DNA of 64,000 bases from Fallopia convolvulus (GCA_964016875.1 OZ024735.1:5627338-5691337); one strand, 5' to 3'; counted from the first letter of the stretch, positions 34,464 to 46,400 are shown. The notes: generated by a model not told the origin, from the sequence alone. Numbers and translations are program-made.

Positions 34464-34731
34464 AGTTGTTGTGAAAATAGACAAATCGCCCGGATCAACC
34501 CCAACTGGAAGTGTGCAATTGACGTTGCGGGTGACATCCATATGATTACTCGCGACATGCGAGTTAAAATAATATGAGCAAAAGGTGGACATCTCCTAAA
34601 CGAGATAGGCACTATAAATTGAGCCCTCAACTTTAGCTTTATTGCCAATTGTGCCTTTCAACCTTTTTAGGAACCTACAATATATATTGAAGACCATGTG
34701 TTATACAAGTTAGATAAAACCAAATTGATTA

Positions 34732-34978
34732 AAATTTCCCTGTGTTTCAAAATAGATGTTTATAGACAAATTTGCACATATATTAAGGGGGAAAAATTCT
34801 CCCAAAAGTACCCCTATTAAATGGTACTTCCTACTCCTAAAAGTTGCTTTAGGAAAACTGTATATAATTAATGTAGTATAATTATTAGGGGTATAAATGG
34901 AAAAAGTTCTTATATGAATATCTATTGTGAAACAAGAAAAAATGTCCTTATGAACATCTATTGTGAAACGGAGGAAGT
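34732..34978. mobile_element. Stowaway-like MITE remnant in a CACTA intron
   Basis: The left end TTCCCTGTGTTTCAAAATAGATGTTT is an imperfect inverted copy of the right end, read CTTCCTCCGTTTCACAATAGATGTTC on the - strand. The right flank is TA; the left TA is not intact. Size is about 247 bp, with no ORF. Confidence 0.5.
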
Positions 34979-37462
34979 ATAATATATAATTGTACATACC
35001 ATTCTTCTGGATACATCAATCTATAATTGACAGAGCCACAAAGTGAAGCTTCCCGTGGCAAATGAATAGGCAAGTGCTCCATTGAATCAAATAACGCGGG
35101 GGAAAGATACGCTCCAGCTTGCACAAAATTATTGGCATTTCCTTGTGCAACTGCATAACCACCTCAGGCTTAAGCTCGTAACACGTTAGGTCTTAAAGAA
35201 CGCACTTAGTTGAGCAATAGGCTCCTAGACTTTGTCATCAAGAAATGCTCGAAAATCAATAGGCATCAACCTTTGCATGAGCACATGACAATCATGGCTC
35301 TTCATCCAAAAGATTCTAAGCTTGTGCAAGTTAATGTAGCGACTCAAGTTGGTCACGTAGCCATCCATAAATTTTATGGATCTCAACCACTCCAGAAGCA
35401 CTTGTTTTTCATGACGATCTAGTGCATAGCAAGCCTTTGGGTACCTATTGTCCTCCTTGTCGGGTTCCAACTTTGGACACTTGCACAATTCCTTTAGATC
35501 CTTTCTGACCGACCACTTGTCTTTCGACTTCCCTAGAACATCGAGAATGGTGAAGAAAACATTATCGAAGACATTCTTTTCAATGTGCATGACATCTAAA
35601 TTATGTCTTACCAGCAGATTGGGCCAGTAAGGTAGGTCCCAGAAAATGCTTTTCTTCTTCCAACCAGAACCTCTACTGACCGTCTAATTATGCTGCTCGG
35701 CTCTCACTTCAGTTATCTTCATCAACCCCATATTGTTAATCTGGTATAATATCTCGAATTCGGCACGGAGTACCGGGGGAGCACGACTTTCCCTTCTACC
35801 CTTCTTGAAATCGGTCTTATTGTTTCGGAAGTGAAGATCATGTTCTGTAAACCTCTAGTGACAATCGAACCAGCACATTTTGTGTCCATGTGTTAGATAA
35901 AATGCATCAGTGTCTTCCATGCAATAAGGACATGCGTATTTCCCAGAAGTGCTTCAGCCTACACAAACATATATTCGGTACAACACATCAAATTTCACGA
36001 TTCATATATACATGATTATATATAATATTTTCAAATTAATTAAGCATATGTACAACAACATACTTGACAACATCGAATATGTCGGGAAGTCACTGATAGT
36101 CCATATTAAAGCTGCACACAAGACAAAATTTTGCTTTCTTCAAGAATCGTATGTGCACACCCCATTAAGCGAAAGATTCTTGAGCTCGGCCATCAACAGT
36201 TGCAAGTAGACATCCAACTTTTGCTTCGGACTCTTCGGTCCAGGAACAATAACTGTCAAAAACATAACCTCTTCTCGCATACACATCGACGACGGAAGGT
36301 TGTAGGTTGTCAGAATCACATGCCAACATGAGTATTGGCGCTCGGACACCCCAAACGGATTGAAACCATCCGTGCACAAGCCTATAGTCTCGCATTTCGT
36401 GTTTCTGCTGCAAAATCTGGCCACACAGCAATGAAGTGCCTCCATGCCTCTATTTCTGACAGATATCTCATCACCCCATCTTGTACGTGCTCTACATGCC
36501 ATTTCATGTGCTCTGCAGTCACCACCGATGTTTACAACCTCTACAACCGTGGAGTTATTGACAAGTAAAACATACGAGAATAGGCAATCAACTTTGACTT
36601 GCCTTACCTCCATCTAGGATACTCACATATCTTGCAAGCCGCGTATTCTGCATCTACACCCCAATATATCATGCAAGAGTTTGGGCAACAATCAATGGCC
36701 TCATACGTAAGCCCGAGACCCTCAACCAGTTTTTTCGTGTCGTAAAACATGGTTGGTAATGTGATCTCCGGTTGTGAAACGCGTCCGCAGAAATCCGAAA
36801 TCATGTCGTATCCGCGATCCGTCATCCTTAGCTTTGACTTTAGGCTAAGTAACTCAGTCGCGGCCTCCAACTGGGTGATATCACATCCAGGCCACAACAG
36901 CCTATTTGCGGCCGACGACATGTTGTACATACGTTGTGCATCGGGATTGGGCGCTTCATTATAATATTGCTCCCCTGATCATGCCTTATATCTTCATTTT
37001 TGACGGGATCATCAGCAATGTAATGACTTCGGGCATTAAAACCATCATACACCATCTGCTCCATTCGATTATCATTCCCAGATACTGATGGTGCTGGATC
37101 AGTATTGCTACAGCCTTCATACTGTCTAGATTCGGCCAACAATGCAACGAACATTTCATCTGTCTCCCCGTGCGAAACCCAGTGGTAATAGTTCGGAACA
37201 AAACCATCCTTAACAATGTGATAATGCACATCATCTACATGAATCAGTTTCCTACTCTTGCACCTCCGACACGAACACCTTAATTCGTATGGGTCATATG
37301 TCGGCATAGATTTGTAAAAGTTGATAAATTGCTTAACGCCAGCTAAAAACTCGTTGTTCAAAAAATCATCTATATTACGCAAATACATCCATTCATGCAT
37401 TTTTCCTTCTTGCAATTCAATATAAGAGTATAATAAATTTAATTCGGGTACATATAATCCTA

Positions 37463-37535
37463 GATGTGGCGACCATATGGACGCTTTATTGGGGGTAGCA
37501 ACCATATGGTCGCTAATTAGCATCCATTTGGTTGC
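37463..37535. promoter_or_regulatory. Palindromic motifs just upstream of the TNP2-like start
   Basis: Three GCGACCATATGG/GCAACCATATGGTCGC/GCATCCATTTGGTTGCC units lie 65-135 bp upstream of the ATG at 37400. This is the same motif as in the element's ends. Confidence 0.55.
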
Positions 37536-37904
37536 CACATACAATATATGTAAACAAAAACTCTCTTCAACCGATTGCTATACTATATGAATTTAACAAT
37601 TACTTAACACAATCTCTTATAATTATATAAACGCAAACTTTCTACAAACAATATTTGTCTAAAATAATATAATGACGGAATGAAATGTGGCGAATAAGTT
37701 TTAAATACATACCTTTGATGAAGTTGTCGGAAAAATTGACGTAATTCCTTCCTATAATCAATTCAGTTTTGTGAATGATTGTTTCTTTCTTTTGTGATTT
37801 TTTTTGAGAGAGCTATGTATGAGGTTGTGTGAAGGTGGCGGAATGAGAGTGAGGTTTTTACAAATCTAGGTATATATGCTGAAATGGCGGCAATTTTACC
37901 AAAT

Positions 37905-38229
37905 ACTGTTTTTAGCGACCATGTGGTCGCAGAAAACACGGGATGTCACCCGCCAAAATTGATGTTGCCCGTCAAAACATCGAATCCATGTCAGTGACCA
38001 TATGGTCGCTACATATAGCGACTATATGGTCGCTGGTGTGTTGGAGACCATATGGTCGCTATGTTCAGCGACCAGTTGGTCGCTGACATGGGTTTGGTGT
38101 TTCGCGACCGCTATATATAGCGACCATATGGTCGCTAACGTCTGGCGAGAAAATTGTCCGAGCATTTATTGCGACCATATAGGGTCGGCGATCACGTAGA
38201 CGCCACAAGTCGCTAATTTGTTTTTAGGG
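37905..38229. repeat. Right subterminal repeat cluster and terminus of the CACTA element
   Basis: At least six palindromic units, including the perfect 20-bp palindrome TAGCGACCATATGGTCGCTA at 38118-38137. The terminus TCGCTAATTTGTTTTTAGGG ends at 38229 and corresponds to an expected ..TTTTTAGTG end with one substitution. Confidence 0.7.
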
Positions 38230-40103
38230 TATTATTAGAACATAGTGTATTATTAGACCATAATACTATAGATAGATTCATTCTTTGTTTCCTTTGATTG
38301 GTAAAAGTCCAGGTAATTTTTATTAAATATAAAATTTTCATTCAATTGATCTGATATAAATATAGGCTACAATAATTATACAAAAAGTAGATAATCAACC
38401 ATAAGATAAGGAGAGTGGGCATCATTACCCTACTAACTCCCACTAACATATATACTACACGTACTGGTAGCAACCAATAAATCAATAATAAACAAATTTA
38501 AATGCTAAGTAATTTAAAATCAAGGTATCATAAATCTTTTAAGTTCATTTAAGAATGTTTAAGTTGGAATTGTTTAGCTCAAGCTATTATACATCTTATA
38601 GATGCGTACTTATGAGGATATTATAAGGACGTTTTCGTATCCTTTAGTTTATCTTGAAGTCTTAATCATGAAAAACATTCCTTCGATCTTGAATGACCTG
38701 AAAATAAATGAAAAAATGGCATTTGTATTCTAATCTATCTCGGATGCTTAAGTCGGTCAGCTATACAATAAATAATATTCAACATATGAATTAATGTAAA
38801 CTTGTTTCCATATATAGAACATATTTTTAAGCTTGCCATGATGGGTATGATGAGCGACGTAGATCATGCTAACTTCCTATCACTCAAGTCTTTAGTGTTT
38901 GACCGTACCTATCATATATAGCACATAATCTCCCACTTTAAAGGCACATGGGTTCTTACATTTTGCTGATGGGGACCATTTGAGCTCTTGCTGATATGTA
39001 ACTAATCGAACTATGGATACCTCACTTCTTTCTTCAAGGAGTTCGAGCTAGATTCGCCTGACCCTTCAAGGAGTTCGAACTATGGATACCTCACTTCTTT
39101 CTTCATTGTGCACATGGTTGCATTGGCAGTCCAATCTTCAAAGGGGGATTCCCATGTCAACCTCAGCTCTATGGTCATAGACGAGGGTGCATGCATATGG
39201 TTGCCAATCCAATCTCCAAAGGGGGATTCACATATCAACCTCCAAGGATTCACTATGTCCATAGTATAATTAATAATCCATTACTTTTGCTATCATGAAT
39301 CGCTTGTCGTAGGTCCTAAGTAAGGTCTAATCCCATTTGAGAAAAGGCTTAGGTGATTATATATAGGGTTGAGTTCATTAGTACGTTATTGACCAATAAA
39401 ATTGTAAATTATTTATATTATTAAATTTATTTTCTCAACAAATAACATGATCGAAATTTACATTATTCACAAATTTGTGTTATTTGTATTTAAAACTATA
39501 TATGCAAAATTTTAAAGCTTAAATTATTTATATTTTAGAGATTTCCTTTTTAAAATTACAAGAAATTGACCTTTGAAACTTCAATGATAAACCTTAGACT
39601 CGTAACCTAACTAACAAGAGTTAAGAATTAGATAAATCGATTCAATGCGTGGAGATAGGGACCAAATGCGAGACCTTCCGACATCTCAATAACTTGTATG
39701 ACTAGACCACCCCCATATTGGGCAATTATCAATGTTTTAGGGGGTGAATTTATATACTCTTTGTATAATTGAAGAATCGAATAAATGCAATAAATTAAGG
39801 CGGACAACTTCTTTTCATATATAGCTAAGAATCGAATAAATGCAATAAATTAAGGCGGACAACTTCTTTTCATATATAGCTAGATCGATCGATTTTGGAC
39901 GACAACTTTCATTTATAGCAAGATCGATCGATCTTAGAAATGGCATTCCAAACTCCAAAATGATACAAGTATATAATTTCTAGGTTCTCCTTATCCCCCA
40001 TATACATACATATAACCCTCCCCAAACTTATTATTGCACCATACTTAGCACAACCACCCGCACAATCCAAGACAACTTAGCCACTCCACGTACACAAACT
40101 CGA
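38230..40103. other. AT-rich intergenic DNA
   Basis: No supported gene. Contains a duplicated block with GAACTATGGATACCTCACTTC (about 39004 and 39075), a duplicated CCAATCT(T/C)CAAAGGGGGATTC (about 39129 and 39208) and a perfect 55-bp tandem duplication (39773-39882). GATCGATCGAT runs follow at about 39882-39935. Confidence 0.5.
39773..39882. repeat. Perfect 55-bp tandem duplication
   Basis: The unit starting AGAATCGAATAAATGCAATA and ending TTTCATATATAGCTA occurs twice without a gap (39773-39827, 39828-39882) and without a mismatch. It lies 220-330 bp beyond the stop of the DUF617 gene. Confidence 0.9.
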
Positions 40104-40886
40104 TCAAACTCGTAGAAAAAAGAGGCTCAGCTCAGGCCCACCCTTCCCCTCAGGGTTCACCATATAGAAAGCTTCGGAGTCCTTAGTGGACCCCGCAACC
40201 CTCTCGAACACGGCTCTCATGTACATGAGCTCGCCCCCCTCCCCGAGCACGGACGGCAGGACCCCGGCCCCCATGGTGACGGGCCCCACCGTGGCCAGCA
40301 CCTCGAGCGCGCGGGCCCCACACTCCACCCTCGTGGCAGGCCCGCACTTGTTGCCGTTACAATAGGCCCTCCAGGAGGGCTCCTCTAGAAGCTTGGGCCC
40401 TTTCTTTTTCTTCCCGATAAATGTCGACTTCTCGCACTCGAACGCAACCCTCACCAACCCCGAAGCCATTCGCTTCACTAGGGAGCCCGTCGGGGTCGAG
40501 ATCTCGATTAGAAAGGCGGGTGCGGACTTGGGATGCTCCTGGAACGCGATCCGGACGTGCCCACGACGGTGCCCGAAAAGGGTGCCGATCACTTTGGAGG
40601 AGCGGCGCTTGGCGAAGAGCGACCACCTCAGCATGGGTAGCTTCTTTGATATTCTTGGGGCCGGGTCGATGACGAATGCGGTTGGTGTTGCCGATCTTGG
40701 CAGTGATTTGAATCTCGTAAGAACTCCCTCTCGCTCTGCGACTCCGCAGAACGAGTGAGAGGTCAGCACTAATTCATCGTTGTCGTCCCCATCGTCGTCC
40801 TCACCCTTCTTTCTCAGGTTGAAGTATCTTCTTGAGAAAGATAGCGAGGAAGGCTCGTGAGATGCTCTCGCGCTGATAGTCTTCAT
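40104..40886 (-). CDS. MIZU-KUSSEI 1-like protein (DUF617)
   Basis: Intact single-exon ORF of 260 residues on the - strand. The DUF617 domain covers about residues 95-258. Visible blocks are GTLFGHRRGHVRIAFQEH, PAFLIEISTPTGSLVKRMAS, GLVRVAFECEK, EEPSWRAYCNGNKCG, GGELMYMRAVFERVAGS and the C-terminal SEAFYMVNPEGKGGPELSLF. The N-terminal 90 residues are variable, with an acidic run (DDDGDDNDE). In Arabidopsis the founding member MIZ1 is needed for root hydrotropism and associates with ER membranes; most paralogues are uncharacterised, so a tropism role is inference only. Genes of this family are usually intronless, as here. GC content is high compared with the flanks. There are no defects. Confidence 0.9.
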   Translation of the reverse strand: MKTISARASHEPSSLSFSRRYFNLRKKGEDDDGDDNDELVLTSHSFCGVAEREGVLTRFKSLPRSATPTAFVIDPAPRISKKLPMLRWSLFAKRRSSKVIGTLFGHRRGHVRIAFQEHPKSAPAFLIEISTPTGSLVKRMASGLVRVAFECEKSTFIGKKKKGPKLLEEPSWRAYCNGNKCGPATRVECGARALEVLATVGPVTMGAGVLPSVLGEGGELMYMRAVFERVAGSTKDSEAFYMVNPEGKGGPELSLFFLRV

Positions 40887-40983
40887 CTCGATTTCAAGAA
40901 GCTACTCAATTACGGAGAGACACGTAAATCGATCGATCGAGTTGGATATGTTGATTTCTCTTGTGGATATGTGAGGCTAGCTA

Positions 40984-40995
40984 CTTATATTATAC
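40984..40995 (-). promoter_or_regulatory. Candidate TATA box of the DUF617 gene
   Basis: The - strand reads AGTATAATATAAGTAG about 100 bp upstream of the ATG at 40886, suggesting a 5' UTR of about 70 bp. Consensus only. Confidence 0.4.
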
Positions 40996-41964
40996 TGGAG
41001 TTTAAAAGAAATTTAAAAAAAAAATTAAGAGGCAAATGGGAAGGTGACAAAAGGAAGGTGAGCAGTCCCACCTAACAAATGAGAAATCTAAACAAAATCT
41101 GACATTTTTAATTAGTGATTAAGTGAAAGTCGGCAAATACAGACCACACGCAGACTTGATCACTTGTTCGTGTCAAACTGCTTGTCACAGGTAGGGCCCA
41201 CAAAGAACGTACCTAGCTCAGAGGTGGGCCCCTGGTACATCTCTAGCTTGCTTACTACACAATTAGTAGTAGAAATTCATGGATCAAAAGCAATAAGGAT
41301 CGTTTTTGGGAGCAGGTAAGGAAGCACCAAATCATATGATACAAGTAATATGAAAGCATGCAGCTTTCTTTTTATATCGCTTGTAACTATTACTCTCTAC
41401 TCTTGTTGCGTCAAGCTCGCATTACACAACCTGACAACAAATTAAACTTCTTTCAAATTGGTCTTTCTTAAGAACCCCGCCAGGATAAATTGTACATTTA
41501 ATAGTTTGTGGTTAGCGATCGCGACTTCTAAGGTATTCGATACTACTAAGGTGATACAAGCTACAATAGCTTGCACAAAATATTGCTCAATTCAGTTAAG
41601 GAACCAAGGAATGGCCGGCGGCAAGGGAAGGGAAGACAGACGACAAAGAGAGAAGAGAAGATTAGGGCAAAGGATTAATATCTTAATTAGGAAATAACAA
41701 CTTGAGAGTATTTGTACTAAACCCTATCGGTTCAATGAAAACGTCATGGGAAAGAAAGAACCGGAAAGAAAACTCTATTTAACAATTACATTAATTAAAA
41801 AAACACTTAAAAAGTAATTTTTAAATCTAACTGGACGTATTCGTTCTCGAACGGGCCTACTAACTGAGGATGTTCGCTCTGTATTTGCGGTATCATAAGG
41901 TACGTAGGACTCTCGATCGATCGAACTCAATTAATTATTAAATAAAAAAACATGCATGCATGAT
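40996..41964. other. Upstream region of the DUF617 gene, no other gene seen
   Basis: AT-rich. The + ORF 41458-41697 has no recognisable domain and I do not support it. The right edge is the insertion site of the Copia element. Confidence 0.45.
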
Positions 41965-41969
41965 AACCC

Positions 41970-42294
41970 TGTTGAGTGTTGTCATTACTTGATCAAGCTT
42001 CAAGATTAGAGACAACTGGAGCCAACAAACAAACGGCGTGGGGTTGGAGCTGATGTGGCATCTTCCTACTGGTCACTCTTTTATTCTCTTTTGTCACAAT
42101 GTAATAAATAGCATTCTGTTAGAGCTTTAGTGTAACTTTCCTGATTTTCTGTTCTCTTTTTTCCCTCCAAACACAATTCTTGTAACAGAATGGTTTTAGT
42201 AGAAGAGTTCTTCTATACGATCGGTTGATCGTAGCTTAGTTGATCTCTGTTTGCTTCCGCTACTTTGTTTTGTGATCAGATCTAGAATTCTTCA
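41970..42294 (+). repeat. 5' LTR of the Copia element
   Basis: 325 bp. TATA-like signals are weak. It carries the transcript start and the R region for the element. Confidence 0.9.
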
Positions 42295-42380
42295 TGGTGT
42301 CAGAGCCTGATTGAGAAATTCTAGATTCCTTTCACCTCATCTTTCGTTATTCTACAAAGTTAGGGTTCTGAACTTTGACA

Positions 42381-43409
42381 ATGGATGGAAATCGCAACAA
42401 TCCAGATGTGAATCGCAATCTCTTAGTTGCTAATAATCATGAGATGCAGATTGCTCACCAAAATGATCCTTTGGTGCTCAATAATTCTGATAATCTAGGC
42501 ATGTCGCTCACATCTTCACTGTTTGACGGCGGGAATTTTCTGATGTGGAGTCGGCAAATTACCTTAGCACTGGAGGCGAAGCTCAAACTCGGATTCATTG
42601 ATGGAACCGAGGTAGCGTCGGAAAGGAACTCGCCGAATTATGGCTGCTGGAAGAGATGTGACTCCATGGTAGCCTGCTGGATACTAAATTCCATGGAAAA
42701 GGAGCTTGCCAGTGCATTCATCTACAACGGTTCAGCACACGCACTTTGGTTAGAGATCAAGGAGCGTTATTATCAGAATAATGGACCATTGATTTATCAA
42801 TTGCAACAGGAGCTCAATCAGGTTAGTCAAAACAATCTCACTGTCACTCAGTATTATGTGAAATTGAAGAGTCTTTGGGATGAAATTCAGAGTTTGAATG
42901 GAATTCCGGTTTGTGACTGTGGTGCTATTGAGAGATGTAGATGTGGCTTGTTTGCTAAGATGGCTGAATTAGAAAATCAGTCTCGTTTGATGCAATTCCT
43001 GTTGCGTTTGAATCCTGATTATGAATCTACCAAAAGCTATCTCTTGTCCTTGGATCCGCTTCCGAATGTGAACAAGGCATATCAGACTGTTCAAGGAGTG
43101 GAGAAGCAAAAGCAAGTGACTAGGAGAGGCATTGTTGAGCCCACAACTTTTATGGCTGATCAAACTAGGAGTTCTGGATATGAATCAAGGAATTCTTCTC
43201 AGTATAATGGAAATAGTTCAGGAAATGGCAATGGTGCAGGTAGGAAAGATGCTAAGAGAGACAAGAAGAGGTTTTATTGCACTCATTGCAAAGAAGAAGG
43301 TCATGATTATGATCATTGCTTTGATATTATAGGTTATCCCGATTGGTATAAAGGGAAAAAGGCTAAGAAAGGAAGTCGACTGGCTGCTCTTGTTGATAAT
43401 GACAAATGA
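42381..43409 (+). CDS. Copia gag
   Basis: 342 residues from ATG 42381 (an in-frame TTG precedes it). The N-terminal part has the gag-like block FDGGNFLMWSRQITLALEAK, KLGFIDG, and the UBN2-type core ALWLEIKERYYQNNGP and LKSLWDEIQSL. The C-terminal zinc knuckle CTHCKEEGHDYDHC (C-x2-C-x4-H-x4-C) is followed by GYPDWYKGKK. This knuckle binds the element RNA during packaging. The ORF is intact and ends at TGA 43407-43409. The pol frame continues in the same phase past a second stop at about 43525, so gag and pol were probably one polyprotein. Confidence 0.85.
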   Translation: MDGNRNNPDVNRNLLVANNHEMQIAHQNDPLVLNNSDNLGMSLTSSLFDGGNFLMWSRQITLALEAKLKLGFIDGTEVASERNSPNYGCWKRCDSMVACWILNSMEKELASAFIYNGSAHALWLEIKERYYQNNGPLIYQLQQELNQVSQNNLTVTQYYVKLKSLWDEIQSLNGIPVCDCGAIERCRCGLFAKMAELENQSRLMQFLLRLNPDYESTKSYLLSLDPLPNVNKAYQTVQGVEKQKQVTRRGIVEPTTFMADQTRSSGYESRNSSQYNGNSSGNGNGAGRKDAKRDKKRFYCTHCKEEGHDYDHCFDIIGYPDWYKGKKAKKGSRLAALVDNDK

Positions 43410-46400
43410 AGTGTCATGGATTCTTCTTTGGAAGTGAATGAGCACAAAGGTGGTCTGGATTTGGAGATGATGAATGCAGTCAATAGATTGTCAAATGCTT
43501 GCCAAGACATGATAAAGGCTTATTAGCCAGAAAAGACAGTTATGCATGCTTCAGTGATGTATTTTGGTTCATCTAAGGGAGAGTGCTCAAAGAATTCAGG
43601 TGTGAAACAAGATGACAACTGGGAGTTCTCAGGTACTCGTTTCTTTGGTTTTCATGCCTCTTTGAATGCTCCTGATGAATGGATTGTTGATAGTGGTGCT
43701 TCAGACCATATGACTTCACAAATCCAATATATGACAGAGAAAACTTCCCTATTAAATCCCGTTTCTATTGTTTTGCCTGATGGTTCATCAAAGAAAGTGG
43801 ACTTAGTTGGGAAAGTTCAGCTCAGAGATGGTTTAATTCTGGAACATGTGCTTTACATTCCGGAATTCAAGTTTAATCTTCTCTCGGTTGGGAGATTGAT
43901 TAAGGATAACCAGATTAGTACACATTTTTATGAAAATTATTGTGTGCTACAGGCCCTTTCTGATGGAACAAGTATTGCAAAAGGATTTGAGCAAGGAGGT
44001 TTGTACAAAGTAAAAGCTGGAATCAGGAATAAAGACAAAGAAGTTATGCAAACAGCAGATGCAGTTTCTTGTTCTTCTTTGTCCAAAACTGTTGCTTTGA
44101 ATTTGTTGCATTTAAGAATGGGGCACATTTCAGCTTCCAAGTTGTCTCATTTGAATGTGGGAAAACATTTTCACAACCATAGTATGGTTTGTGATGTTTG
44201 TTCTATGTCCAAAACTCATAGATTACCATTCCCTGAGAGTGAAACTCATGCTATCAACTGCTTTGATCTTGTTCATTTTGTCCTTTGGGGTCCCTATAAA
44301 ACAACTTCTCTGAATGGTTCTTACTATTTTTTTTTACTGTGGTTGATTATTGTAGCCGAGCTACATGGACCTATTTGCTGTCCAACAAGAGTCAAGTGGG
44401 AGACATAATTTCTGATTTTATTTAGTATGTGAGGAGACAGTTTGAGGTGATTCCAAAGGTAGTTCGCACTGATAATGGATCAGAATTTGTTAATGATAGA
44501 TGTCAAAGGATGTTTGCTGACTTAGGCATCATTCATAAAAAATCTATGGTTTATACTCCACAACAAAATGGAGTTGTGGAGCGTAAACATAGACATTTGC
44601 TAGATATCGCTCGCGCTTTGAAAATGCAATCAGGGCTACTTGCTCAGTTTTGGGGTGACTGTGTTTTAACAGCGACTTATTTGATAAATAGGATGCCAGT
44701 CTCGAAATTGGGATGGAAAACTCCTTTGAAATATTGTTTCATGAAGTTCCTTCTTATGATCATCTTAGGGTTATGGGTTGCTTAGGGTATGCTGTGATCA
44801 CAGGACCTAATTCAGATAAGTTTGGTCAAAGAGGGAGGAAATGATAGGTTATCCTCCACACCAAAAAGGCTACAAGCTATATGATTTAGAAAGCAAAACA
44901 GTCTTTCATAGTCGAGATGTGATATTCAGGGAAAATGTGTTTCCTTTCTTACAAAAAACATCAGTACAGGATTGTTCTGTTACTCCACATACTCATATTC
45001 CTATGTTTCCAAAGTCTATTGTGGAGTCTGATGATATAAATGATGTAACAGATTCAGTACTTTCAGAGATACAACAAGGTACTGGTTCAACTCTAAATGA
45101 AAATGCTGAAGTGGTTTATAGTCAGAATCAAGCTTCACCAGTTGCACATTTGCCACGACAGTCTTCAAGGGTTAAACAACCACCTCTTTGGATGAGTGGT
45201 TATGTATTGAATACAGTTCAGACTGATTTCCATGTGTCTTTAGCTGCAGTTATGGCAGTTTTTGAGCCTCGGTTGTATAAAGAAGCAAAAGGTGATCCTA
45301 AGTGGCAGGAAGCCATGGACAAGGAAATTCAAGCTTTAGAGACCAATGGCACTTGGATTTTAACCACTTTACCTCCCGGGAAAGAGGCTATCAAATCTAA
45401 GTGGGTCTACAAGATTAAATACAAGAATGATGGCTCAATTGAAAGATATAAGACACGGTTAGTAGTTAAAGGTTTTAGTCAGAAAATTGGAAAAGACTAT
45501 AAGCATACCTTTTCCCCTGTAGCAAAGTTACCTACAGTGAGGATTGTTGTGGCACTAGCTGCTTCAAAGCAATGGCCATTGTTCCAATTAGACATCAACA
45601 ATGCCTTCTTGCATGGTTTCCTTGAAGAGGAAATTTACATGGAACCTCCAGAAGGTTATTTTAAGGCACAATCTGGGTAGGTTTGCCAATTAAAGAGATC
45701 CTTATATGGGTTGAAACAGGCCAGTCGACAGTGGAACTTGGAATTAACTCAATTTTTGTTTAAGTTGGGTTATGTGCAATCCAAGCATGATTATTCCTTG
45801 TTTACTAAGGTTGAAGGGTCATCTTTCACAGCCATTCTGGTTTACGTGGATGATATTTTGCTTACTGGGAGTAATGTTTCAGAAATACAGCAGGTTAAGG
45901 TGGCTTTGGATCAACAATTCACCATTAAGGATCTAGGTCATGCTCGATATTTCTTAGGTATGGAGTTGTTTCGTGACTCAACAGGCATTTATTTGACTCA
46001 GAGGAAATACATTTCAGATTTAATTACTGATGCTGGGCTTGTTCATTCCAAATCAATTTCTTTTCCATTCCTTGCTGGTGTAAAGTTGAGTACAGATGAT
46101 GGAGAGCTGTTACAAGATGGAGAACAATATAGAACACTAGTAGGGCAGTTGCTTTACTTGTCTTTAACCAGACCTGATCTTTCTTATAGTGTGCAACACC
46201 TTAGTCAATTTGTTGCTACTCCTCGAGTTCCCCATCTTCAAGCTGCTATTCATGTCTTGAGGTATTTGAAAGGTTCTTCTACTCTGGGTCTCTATTATCC
46301 AGTTCAGTCTTCTCTTCAAATTATTGGGTTTTCCGATGTTGATTGGGGTTCTTGTGTAATGACTCGACGCGCGCTCTTTGACTGGTTATTGTGTTTTCCT

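Larger units (their letters stand above)
24726..37400 (-). pseudogene. TNP2-like CACTA transposase, decayed and interrupted
   Basis: Starts at ATG 37400 (MHEWMYLRN..), a transposase-associated N-terminal domain with WMY, a G-V-x-x-F block (LAGVKQFINFYKS) and CSCRRCKSRK..HIVKDGF. A frameshift near 36965 is needed to continue as RMYNMSSAANRLLWPGCD and CPNSCMIYWG..C.IC. A GT intron begins after TGGAG at 36600. After the intron the frame reads EHMKWHVEHVQDGVMRYL, then (another shift) LCTDGFNPFG, SCWHVILTTYNLPSSMCMR and VPGPKSPKQKLDVYLQ, the transposase_21 core. 35590-35225 has MHIEKNVFDNVFFTILDV and LPID-like VLMQRLMPIDFRAF. The C-terminal part is split by the Tekay element: ..GDLSIFTTTGRILG to the right, then EFHVIQSYILMNCVEVEPYI to the left, ending RHFRIWFYSHV and a short exon to TAA 24728-24726. 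Inactive. Confidence 0.85.
10503..38229 (-). mobile_element. CACTA (En/Spm) transposon expanded by nested insertions
   Basis: The left end is CACTAAAAAAACGCAGATTT (from 10503) followed by GCGACC palindromic subterminal repeats. The right end read on the - strand is CCCTAAAAACAAATTAGCGA (to 38229), a decayed inverted copy. Both CACTA-type genes are recognisable and run on the - strand: a TNP2-like transposase (37400 to 24726) and a Ptta/En_Spm-type second gene (about 19790 to 11099). The 3-bp flanks (AAC left, TAT right) do not match, so either an end is displaced or the target copy has mutated. Removing the nested units (11554-19609, about 19791-21050, 21880-23652, 25138-34388) leaves about 7.5 kb, a reasonable CACTA size. 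Confidence 0.75.

Noticed and set aside
35210..36568. Several + strand ORFs of 60-90 residues
   Set aside because: Shadows of the - strand TNP2-like transposase.
41458..41697. 79-residue + strand ORF upstream of the Copia element
   Set aside because: No domain, no promoter signal and strongly biased C-terminus (KGREDRRQREKRR); not supported as a gene.
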